DNA from: Rhodoblastus sp963727035
GTDB taxonomy: Bacteria; Pseudomonadota; Alphaproteobacteria; Rhizobiales; Beijerinckiaceae
Reading direction: 5' to 3'
Assembly (NCBI GenBank): GCA_963727035.1
Contig: CAVSEY010000002.1
Span: 1 to 64,000, forward strand
Length of the DNA: 64,000 nucleotides
In this document: positions 26,634 to 34,116 of the stretch, piece after piece
Layout: every line of letters begins with the position of its first letter
How positions within the stretch are numbered: the first letter of the stretch is position 1
Made by a program: the position numbers and the translations under genes
The notes under the pieces: generated by a model
Databases searched by the model: none
Seen by the model: only the letters and a program-made list of their open reading frames with translations
What the model was told of the DNA's origin: nothing

Positions 26634-27633
26634 ATGCGCAACCTGATCACCGATGTCGCCGGCGTCAAGGTCGGCTCGGCCCATGACCCGAAACTCGCCT
26701 CCGGAGTCACGGCGCTGATTTTCGACGCGCCGGCGGCGGCCTCGCTCGCCATTTCGGGCGGCGCGCCGGGCCTGCGCGACGCCGCCCTGCTCGAAGCCGA
26801 CATGACGGTGCAGCAGATCGACGCGCTGGTCCTCTCCGGCGGCTCGGCTTTCGGGCTCGACGCGGTCGGCGGCGTCCAGTCCGCCTTGCGTGCGGCGGGC
26901 CGCGGCTTCGAGGTCGCCGGCCAGCTCGTGCCGATCGTTCCGGGCGCCATATTGTTCGACCTCGTCAACGGCGGCGACAAGAACTTCTGGGGCGAGCCGA
27001 CCTATTGGCGGCTGGGGAAGGAGGCCGCGCAAGTAGCCTTGAATTCGGCCGCGCTGGATTTCCGGCTCGGCAGTTTCGGGGCCGGCCATGGCGCGACCCT
27101 TGCCGATCTCAAGGGCGGCCTCGGCTCGGCCAGCGCCATGACCGAGGACGGTTTCTGCGTCGGCGCGCTGGTGGCGGCCAACGCCGTCGGCCAGGCGACC
27201 ATCGGCGAAACCCCGCATTTCTGGGCCGCGCCCTATGAGCGCGACGGCGAATTCGGCGGCCTCGGCTGGCCCGCCAGACTGCCCGAGGGCGCGCTGGCGC
27301 TGAAGATGAAGGGCGCCGAGCCAAGAAACACCAATATCGCCATTGTCGCCACCGACGCCGCCCTGACCAAGGCGCAGGCCAAACGCATGGCGATCATGGC
27401 GCAGGACGGCCTCGCGCGCGCCTTGCGCCCGGTCCACGCCGCGATGGACGGCGACACGGTTTTCGCCGCCGCCACCGCGCGGGCGAAGGGCGAAATCGAC
27501 CCGATCGCCCTGACTCGCATCGGCGCCCTCGCCGCCGATTGCCTCGCCCGCGCCGTGGCCCGCGCGGTCTTTGAAGCCGAGCCCCTGCCCTTCCCCGGCG
27601 CGCTGCCGAGCTGGCGCGGAAAATTCGCGCGAT
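26634..27633 (+). CDS. P1-family (DmpA/NylC-like) self-processing peptidase, 3' end lost in poly-C
   Basis: An N-terminal-nucleophile hydrolase. Seen are the N-terminus LITDVAGVKVGSAHD, LSGGSAFGLDA and ATLADLKGGLG. The motif RNTNIAIVATDAAL is where family members self-cleave before the nucleophile; here Thr would follow Asn, as in NylC. The C-terminal block ends GALPSWRGKF, which is the usual end of these proteins, so the gene is probably complete or nearly so. The reading frame then runs into the poly-C stretch without a stop. Natural substrate is unknown (aminopeptidase or amide hydrolase). Confidence 0.85.
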
Positions 27634-28031
<398 letters not shown>

Positions 28032-28674
28032 ATTGAGTTCTCGCCACGCCGCCATGTGACGCGACCGCCGGCGCGGCGACCGCGGGCGCCGCGCCGGCAT
28101 AGGACACCCAGACATTCGGATCTTGCTGCGACTGGCGCTTGATGTAGCGATAGCCCGTCGCGGTCCAGGGGCGGATGCGGTCGGTCAGGTTGTCGAGGAT
28201 GAAATCGCCGTGGTCGGTCTTCACCGTCAGGATGGCGTGGCCCTGGCCCTCGAGATCGCGGACGATGGTCATCAGCACAGCCTGCCGTGGAAAACCGCGT
28301 TCGATCAGGAGCTTGCGCTTGTAGAGCGCGTAAATCTTGCAATCGCCCTTGCCGTCGGTGGGGTAATCCCAATGGTCGAGCATCGTGCCCCAGTGATCGT
28401 AATTGGAGACCGGCTCGATCGCGGAATTGACCCGACGGTTGATCTGGTTGAGCGTGCGCCAGGCTGCGGCGTTCAGCGCCACGTCGCGCGCGGGCAGAGC
28501 CGGCTGCGAACATTCGCGCGGCCGGCGCTGGCAGAAATCGACCCAGCCATAGGGGATCGAGGTTTCGCCGCCGACCAGGGCGAAGCTGCTGGCGGGCAAG
28601 GCGCCGCCGGCCTGCGCCACGCCGCCGGCGAGCGCCAGCGAAACCAAAAGGAAGAAGGCTGCACTGCGCGACAT
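28032..28674 (-). CDS. Bacterial transglutaminase-like cysteine peptidase, 3' end lost in poly-C
   Basis: A periplasmic protein of the BTLCP family (DUF920 type). The signal peptide is MSRSAAFFLLVSLALAGGVAQA. Catalytic residues are Cys in KGDCKIYALYK, His in GQGHAILTV and Asp in DFILDNLTD, an intact triad. A family-typical WVSYAGAAP closes the domain. The remaining reading frame passes into the poly-C block, so the final residues and stop are unknown. Related proteins process surface adhesins in other bacteria (LapG-like); no LapD partner is visible here. Confidence 0.87.
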
Positions 28675-28871
28675 GACCCGTCTCGCGTCCCGTTGCGACG
28701 GACCCGAAGGAATCCGTTCTTGTCGGGAGCGATGGTCGGCGCGGCGGGTTGCGGGCCGAAAAAAGGAAAAACACGCATTTTAATCAAATACCGCCCGGAG
28801 CACGCTGTTTCCTTTCGTGATTTACGCCGGGTGAAGGCTCGGCTCCCGATTGACGGCAAGGAGGCAAGGGA

Positions 28872-29198
28872 TCATTCGCCATGCACGGCGAGCCAGAGGG
28901 TCGGGCGGTTCGGATCGGTCCAGGCGACGCGATGGCGGACATGGGCCGGGATTTCGAGGTAATCGCCGGGGCGCAGCAGGCGCGGCGCGTCCTCGCCCTC
29001 GATCAGCAGCTCCGCCGCGCCGGACAGCACGGCCACCCATTCCGTCCGGGCCTGATCGTACCAGAAGCCGGGCGGGCTCGCCTGCCCCTGCGAGACGATC
29101 CGCTCCACCCTCGCGCCGGGAAAGGCGGCGAGAGCCTGCGTGACTTCATCCCGCGAGGCGTCGGGAAGATCGGCGAAGAAATTGCCCGCCTTGATCAT
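28872..29198 (-). CDS. Cupin-domain protein, last gene of the modE operon
   Basis: A 108-residue single-domain cupin. The second cupin motif is seen as LLRPGDYLEIPAHVRHRV, with the metal-ligand His pair in HVRH. The first motif (TEWVAVLSGAAELLIEGE) has Trp/Glu in place of the usual His ligands. Its ATG overlaps the stop codon of the Nramp-like transporter gene (ATGA), so translation is coupled. A metal or oxyanion-binding role is possible from context, but the ligand is unknown. Confidence 0.8.
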   Translation of the reverse strand: MIKAGNFFADLPDASRDEVTQALAAFPGARVERIVSQGQASPPGFWYDQARTEWVAVLSGAAELLIEGEDAPRLLRPGDYLEIPAHVRHRVAWTDPNRPTLWLAVHGE

Positions 29199-30460
29199 GG
29201 CCAGAAAAGAGCCGCCGCCGCGCCGACCGCGCCGATCGCGGCCACGCTCATGGCGAGAAAAACCATCACCGCGAGGCGCGGGCCGCGCAGGCGCAGCGGC
29301 GGCGCGAGCGCCTTGGCCGCCAGCGCGATCAACAGGCCGACGATCAGCGGGAACAGCAAGGCGTTGGCGACCTGGGTCGCGATATTCAGCCAGACCAGAT
29401 CGCGCGAAGCTGCGACCAACGCCGCCGCCGCGCCGACACTGGCGACGTAAAGCGCCATGAAGCGCCGAGAGTCGAACAGGCCGGCCTCGGCCCCGTGCGA
29501 TTTCCGGCCGGGGGGCGAAAGGACTTCGGCGACGCCCCAGGACAGGGCGAGCGAGGCGACGATCGCCGCTGCGAAGGACGCCCCCAGCACGCCGAGACTA
29601 TAGACCAGCAGCGCATTGTCGCGCCCGAGCACGCCGATCAGGGCCTCGCCGACCTCGCCGATGCTGGCGAGGCTGCGACTGCGGTCGCCGGCGTAAAGCG
29701 CCGCCGCCGCCGCGACCAGCACCGCGCCGGTCAGCGCCTGGGTCAGGACCGCGCCCACCGCCGTGTCCGCCCGCACCGCGCCGAATTCCTCCGGCGCGAT
29801 CTTGCGCCGCACGGTGGCCGCCTGCTGGTAATAGATCATCCAGGGATTGAACACCGCGCCAACGATGGCCGCCGCCAAAAAGAGGAAATTGGGATCGGCG
29901 ATCGGCGCGTGGAAAAAATCGCGAACCACCGCCATCGGATGGGGCCGGACCTTCCAGGCGACGACCAGGAAGGCGCATTCGAACAGGCCGATGGCCAGCG
30001 CGCCCCGCTCGACCTTGCGATAGGAGCCGGTCGCGGCGACGGCCAGCAGGGCGAAGGCGGCGGCGGGCAGCGAAATGACGCGCGGGACGCCATAAAGCTC
30101 TCCGACGCCCGCGACGCCGGTGAATTCGGTGACCAGAGTGCCGAAAGTCGCCAGCGCGAGGCCCGCCAAGGCCAGCAGCGCCACCCGCTTGCCGAAACGC
30201 GCGCGGACCATTTCGCCAAAGCCCTGGCCGGCGAAAACACCGAGTCGCGCCGCCAGCTCCTGCACCAGATAGAGCGCGGGGATCAGCGCCAGAATCAGCG
30301 GCAGCAGGCGAAAGTTCCAGCGCGCGCCGGCCTGGGCCGCGACTACGACATTTCCGGCGTCGGTGTCGGCGAGCATCACCAGCAGGCCGGGCCCCCAGGC
30401 CGCCAGATGGTGAAGAATGTCGCCGCGTCTCGCGCCGCCGCCGCCCGCTTCCAAATCCAT
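29195..30460 (-). CDS. Nramp-family (COG1914) transporter with atypical ion-site motifs
   Basis: An eleven-helix inner-membrane transporter of 421 residues. The TM1 site, DPGN in classical Nramp, reads DTDAGN, and the TM6 MPH motif is replaced by NPWMIYYQQAA. These changes mark a separate bacterial subfamily. Helix 1 is preceded by LAAWGPGLLVMLAD, and LYLVQELAARLGVF is a conserved TM2 block. The substrate is therefore not safely Mn or Fe. The gene lies 24 bp downstream of modE and overlaps the cupin gene, so it may be controlled by ModE. Confidence 0.85.
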   Translation of the reverse strand: MDLEAGGGGARRGDILHHLAAWGPGLLVMLADTDAGNVVVAAQAGARWNFRLLPLILALIPALYLVQELAARLGVFAGQGFGEMVRARFGKRVALLALAGLALATFGTLVTEFTGVAGVGELYGVPRVISLPAAAFALLAVAATGSYRKVERGALAIGLFECAFLVVAWKVRPHPMAVVRDFFHAPIADPNFLFLAAAIVGAVFNPWMIYYQQAATVRRKIAPEEFGAVRADTAVGAVLTQALTGAVLVAAAAALYAGDRSRSLASIGEVGEALIGVLGRDNALLVYSLGVLGASFAAAIVASLALSWGVAEVLSPPGRKSHGAEAGLFDSRRFMALYVASVGAAAALVAASRDLVWLNIATQVANALLFPLIVGLLIALAAKALAPPLRLRGPRLAVMVFLAMSVAAIGAVGAAAALFWP

Positions 30461-30484
30461 CCCGCGCTTTCGGTCTCTCGCGCG

Positions 30485-31279
30485 TCAGTTGACGGCCAGG
30501 ATCACCTGGCTCGGATCGACAGTCGCCACGGCCCTTGCGCCCATCACGAGGCCGAGATCTTCCACCAGCTGACGCGGCGCCACGGCGTGTAGCGTCTTGC
30601 CGTGGCCGATGTCCAGCCGAATTTCGCTGTTGCGCTCGGCGTCCGTGCGCTCCACCACCTCGCCGGGGAAGCAATTGCCGCCGGCTTCCGGCTTCACGCC
30701 CCCAGGCGCGTGAAGCCGGAAGAACGGGGCCTTGACCAGCGCCAGGACTTTCCTGCCCGGCGCGAGTTCGAGTTCGTCGGCGGCCGAATTGGTGACGATC
30801 GCCAGCATGGTTTTGTCTTCCCCGAATTTCAGGACGACCTCGACATCGACTGTCCAGCGCTTCACCTCACTGACTTCGGCCTGGAAGACGTTGCGGGTCG
30901 AGATCCGGACGCCGAGCGCCCAGAGCAGCGCTTCTTCCTGCCCGGCGAGCCCTTCCTCCGCGATGAGATTCGAAATGCGCGAGAGCTTGTCCTCCAGTCG
31001 ACGGAAGGTCGCGATCAGGCGGCGGCCCTCCTCGGTGACCTCGGCGCCGCCGCCGGAGCGCCCGCCGGGCCGGGTGCGAAAGGCCGGCGTCGGCAGCAGA
31101 TTGTTTACCGCATTCACCGAATCCCACGCCGTCTTGTAACTGAATCCGGTCGCGTGAGCCGCCTTGGCGATGCTGCCGAAATCGGCGACCTTTTCGAGCA
31201 GCCCGATCCGATCGTGGCCGACAAGGAAACGCCCGTCGCTGTGCAGCGCGAGCAGAGCGCTGATCTTGTTGCCCGTCAT
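30485..31279 (-). CDS. modE: ModE-type molybdate-responsive regulator
   Basis: A 264-residue DNA-binding protein. The N-terminal winged HTH is clear (FGSIAKAAHATGFSYKTAWDSVNAVN, and RPGGRSGGGAEVTEEG in the wing). Two C-terminal TOBE/Mop domains follow (RNVFQAEVSEVKRW and LALVKAPFFRL), which bind molybdate or tungstate in known ModE proteins. It is the first gene of the modE/Nramp-like/cupin unit. No classical modABC transporter genes are next to it. The regulator probably controls its own operon. Confidence 0.92.
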   Translation of the reverse strand: MTGNKISALLALHSDGRFLVGHDRIGLLEKVADFGSIAKAAHATGFSYKTAWDSVNAVNNLLPTPAFRTRPGGRSGGGAEVTEEGRRLIATFRRLEDKLSRISNLIAEEGLAGQEEALLWALGVRISTRNVFQAEVSEVKRWTVDVEVVLKFGEDKTMLAIVTNSAADELELAPGRKVLALVKAPFFRLHAPGGVKPEAGGNCFPGEVVERTDAERNSEIRLDIGHGKTLHAVAPRQLVEDLGLVMGARAVATVDPSQVILAVN

Positions 31280-31665
31280 CTCGAACTAGCCCTTTCCGCA
31301 CCGGAAGCGCCGAAACCTTTGGCGCCGAAACCTTTGGCGTCGCAAGCCTTTCGCGCCATCCGTGCGCGACCGACGCCGGCCCGATGCGCCCTGCGCGGCT
31401 CAAGGGCGTCCGGTCAGGTCATTCTAGCGCACCCGCGACCAAGCGCCATCCCGGCGCGCCTAAAATGACGGCCGACGGGTGGCGGCGCGAGGGCCTGCGC
31501 GGCGCAAAACCCCATTTTGTCCCGAAGGCTCGAACCGCGCCATGACGAAGGCGGCTTTAAAATGCAGCCAAGCTCCGTAATGACCCATTAATTGCCCTCT
31601 GGTTGCATGAGCGCAGAGCAGATTGCCGCCACCAAACATCCTGGCTCCTCCGTAAGGAAACGCCC
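31280..31665. other. Intergenic region upstream of modE and the Flp pilin gene
   Basis: About 385 bp with no gene. It contains a perfect two-copy tandem repeat of period 15 (GCGCCGAAACCTTTG) at 31308-31337, with a third degenerate copy. The repeat lies just upstream of the modE start and could be an operator or a neutral repeat. The pilin promoter must lie in the 31450-31640 part. Confidence 0.45.
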
Positions 31666-31827
31666 GTGAACCAATTGATCCGAAATTTCATTGCCGACAA
31701 AAGCGCGGCTTCCGCGATGGAATACGCCCTGCTGGGCGTGTTTATCGCCATCATCATCGTCACCGGCATGAGCTATGTCGGAACCCAGCTGAACCAATAT
31801 TATTCGAGCGTCGCCAATGACATCTAG
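31666..31827 (+). CDS. Flp/Fap-type pilin
   Basis: A 53-residue type IVb pilin subunit. The start is a GTG at 31666 with AAGGA upstream. After a short leader (residues 1-13), the hydrophobic helix begins at SAASAMEYALLGVFIAIIIV, with the conserved Glu five residues into the expected mature protein. No prepilin peptidase, cpaB/C or tad ATPase gene is nearby, so this is an isolated copy. Assembly would depend on a tad locus elsewhere in the genome. Confidence 0.88.
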   Translation: MNQLIRNFIADKSAASAMEYALLGVFIAIIIVTGMSYVGTQLNQYYSSVANDI

Positions 31828-32431
31828 AGCCGCGCGACGACATGCGCCCGCGATCCGTGATGGGCTTTACCCGGGCGCAACGGTTCGCGCGCGTTTTTTT
31901 TCAAAAGGGTCGCGCAACCCCTGTTGATGAATTGGCGCTCGCTTGAAATCGCCTATTGACGCGAGAAAAAAAGGTGGCACACTCTTCAATGTTGCAGCCT
32001 TGATCCAAAGACGTGCGGGACCGCTTTGAGACCAGGGAAAGCGCCGGCAGGCTATGAACCTGCCAGGTGAGCAATGGCCCGATCGATACGATCAATAGAG
32101 CGACAAGACTTAAAACGCCTTTGTCCCTGTGATTGTTCGACCAACCGAAACCAGTCGCGGTCGCTTGCTTTGCATGAGCTTTGGCGCATTTGCACAATGC
32201 ACGGAGCGCAAGGTGGGCCTGCGGTGAGGATCGGGACGGGGGGAAGGATGACTCCACCTCAGTTCGCCAGTTCCGGCGCCACTCGCCTGGGCGCAGCGTT
32301 TTGACGCTACCGCACGGCGGCAATGCGGAAATGGCTTCATCGACGGGAGACGCCAATCATCGCAGCAATTCGAGCTTCATAGCGGAAATTTCCGCACAGA
32401 CATCTGATCATCATCGGACTTCGCATTGAGC
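31828..32431. other. 600-bp region without a recognised gene
   Basis: Between the pilin gene and the terminator of ratA. A plus-strand ORF of 76 codons at 32074 and minus-strand ORFs have no protein-like features. A T-run (TTTTTTTT at 31896-31903) follows a GC-rich stretch after the pilin gene and may end its transcript. Nothing else could be assigned. Confidence 0.4.
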
Positions 32432-32433
32432 GA

Positions 32434-32477
32434 AAAAAGGGCCCCGTGCGCAGCATGCGACGGGGCCGCACTTTTTT
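32434..32477. terminator. Bidirectional intrinsic terminator
   Basis: GGCCCCGT (32440-32447) pairs with ACGGGGCC (32460-32467), with inner bases GCGC/GCATGC adding pairing. An A-run precedes the stem and CTTTTTT follows it, so it can work on both strands. It lies just beyond the ratA stop codon. Confidence 0.85.
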
Positions 32478-32504
32478 GGACGCCTTCCGGGATCGAGGCG
32501 AAAA

Positions 32505-32960
32505 TCACGCCGGGCGAAAGATCTGATCGGCGCGCGTCTCGAAGGCCGAGGCGAATTTCCTGAAGGCGACATCGAACATCGAGCCCATCAGCGTCGCCAG
32601 CATCCGGTTGCGGAATTCATAGGCGATGTAGAATTCGATCCGGCACTTGCCGTCCTCGGCGTCGCTGAACCGCCAGACATTCTCCAGATGGCTGAACGGC
32701 CCGTCGATATATTCGACGGTGATTCGCCGTCCCGCGCGATCAAGCGTCACCCGGCTGGTGAATCGCTCCCGAATCGCCTTGTAGCCGACCTCCATCTCGG
32801 CCACCGCGACCTCGGCGCCCTCGGCGCCGGCAAAACGCCGGCGCACCCGCAAAGTCTGACAGAGCGGGACAAATTGCGGATAGGATTCGACGTCGGCCAC
32901 CAGATCGAACATCTGCTCCGGCGTGTGATTCACCAAATGGCTGGTGCGGAAGCTCGGCAT
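32505..32960 (-). CDS. RatA/Coq10-type START-like protein
   Basis: A 151-residue SRPBCC (polyketide cyclase-like) protein. It is recognised by the N-terminus VNHTPEQMFDLVADVESYPQFVPLC, the central EMEVGYKAIRERFTSRV and the C-terminal ATLMGSMFDVAFRKFASAFE. Family members bind ubiquinone or its precursors, or act as the ribosome-association factor RatA in Escherichia coli; the sequence does not separate these. It begins 7 bp after the lipA stop codon, so the two are probably co-transcribed, as is common in alphaproteobacteria. Confidence 0.88.
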   Translation of the reverse strand: MPSFRTSHLVNHTPEQMFDLVADVESYPQFVPLCQTLRVRRRFAGAEGAEVAVAEMEVGYKAIRERFTSRVTLDRAGRRITVEYIDGPFSHLENVWRFSDAEDGKCRIEFYIAYEFRNRMLATLMGSMFDVAFRKFASAFETRADQIFRPA

Positions 32961-32967
32961 GGCGCCC

Positions 32968-33945
32968 TCACCCGCGCTCGGCGCGACGGCGGGCGCGCAG
33001 GCGTTCGAAATCCTCGCCGGCGTGATGCGACGAGCGCGTCAGCGGCGAAGCGGCCACCAGCAGAAAGCCCTTGGCGTAGGCGATCGATTCATAGGCCTTG
33101 AACTGCTCCGGCCGCACGAACTCCTTGACTGGATGATGCTTTCTGGTCGGCTGCAGATATTGGCCGACGGTCAGGAAATCGACCTCCGCCGAGCGCAAGT
33201 CGTCCATCAATTGCAGGACCTCGTTGCGCGTCTCGCCCAGGCCCAGCATGATCCCGGACTTGGTGAAAATATGAGCGTCCAGCTCCTTGACCCGCTGGAG
33301 CAGGCGCAGGGAGTGGAAATAGCGGGCGCCCGGCCGCACCGTGAGATAATTCGACGGCACGGTTTCGAGATTGTGGTTGAACACGTCCGGCCTGGCCGCG
33401 ACGACCAGCTCCAGCGCGCCCGGCTTGCGCAGGAAATCGGGGGTCAGAATCTCGATCGTCGTTTCCGGGCTCGCCGCGCGGATCGCCGCGATCACCGCCG
33501 CGAAATGAGCGGCGCCGCCGTCGTCGAGATCGTCGCGATCGACCGAGGTGACGACGACATGTTTCAGGCCGAGCCGCGCCGTCGCCTCGCCGATATGGGC
33601 GGGCTCGCCCGCGTCGAGCGGCGCGGGCAGGCCGGTCTTGACGTTGCAGAAGGCGCAGGCGCGGGTGCAGACGTCGCCCATGATCATGAAAGTGGCGTGC
33701 TTCTTGTCCCAGCACTCGCCCATATTCGGGCAGCCGGCCTCCTCGCAGACGGTGACCAGCTTGTTGGCCTTGACGATGGCGTTGGTCTCCGCCCAGCCGG
33801 CCGAACCCGGCGCCTTGACGCGAATCCATTCCGGCTTGCGCAGGACGGGCTGATCGGGCCTGTGGGCTTTTTCCGGGTGGCGCGGCCGCGATTCGTCCTT
33901 CGCACGGCGATCGGCATTGAAAAGGTCGAATATGACAGGCATCAT
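32968..33945 (-). CDS. lipA: Lipoyl synthase
   Basis: A radical-SAM enzyme that inserts two sulfurs into protein-bound octanoate. The auxiliary cluster motif is CEEAGCPNMGEC and the radical-SAM cluster is CTRACAFCNV. The C-terminal serine ligand lies in RSSHHAGE. ATGs at 33945 and 33942 are both possible; GGAAG precedes them, and the upstream 27 codons are not family-like. With ratA it forms a two-gene unit ending at the bidirectional terminator. Length (about 325 residues) is normal. Confidence 0.96.
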   Translation of the reverse strand: MMPVIFDLFNADRRAKDESRPRHPEKAHRPDQPVLRKPEWIRVKAPGSAGWAETNAIVKANKLVTVCEEAGCPNMGECWDKKHATFMIMGDVCTRACAFCNVKTGLPAPLDAGEPAHIGEATARLGLKHVVVTSVDRDDLDDGGAAHFAAVIAAIRAASPETTIEILTPDFLRKPGALELVVAARPDVFNHNLETVPSNYLTVRPGARYFHSLRLLQRVKELDAHIFTKSGIMLGLGETRNEVLQLMDDLRSAEVDFLTVGQYLQPTRKHHPVKEFVRPEQFKAYESIAYAKGFLLVAASPLTRSSHHAGEDFERLRARRRAERG

Positions 33946-34116
33946 GCGCTTCCAAAAATCTGTCGGATTTCCAATAAACTCTATTCCGTGCGCCCGCAAC
34001 GGAGCGCCTGCCCGGCCTGCCGCCACGGGTCAACGCCTGAGGCCCCAGCATCGTTCATGCGCCATTCACGATGGGCCACGGAAATTTGACGGCAACGCCA
34101 CGCAAAGAGAATCGTC

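Noticed and set aside
32074..32304. 76-codon plus-strand ORF downstream of the pilin gene
   Set aside because: No coding features and no ribosome-binding site; composition is irregular.
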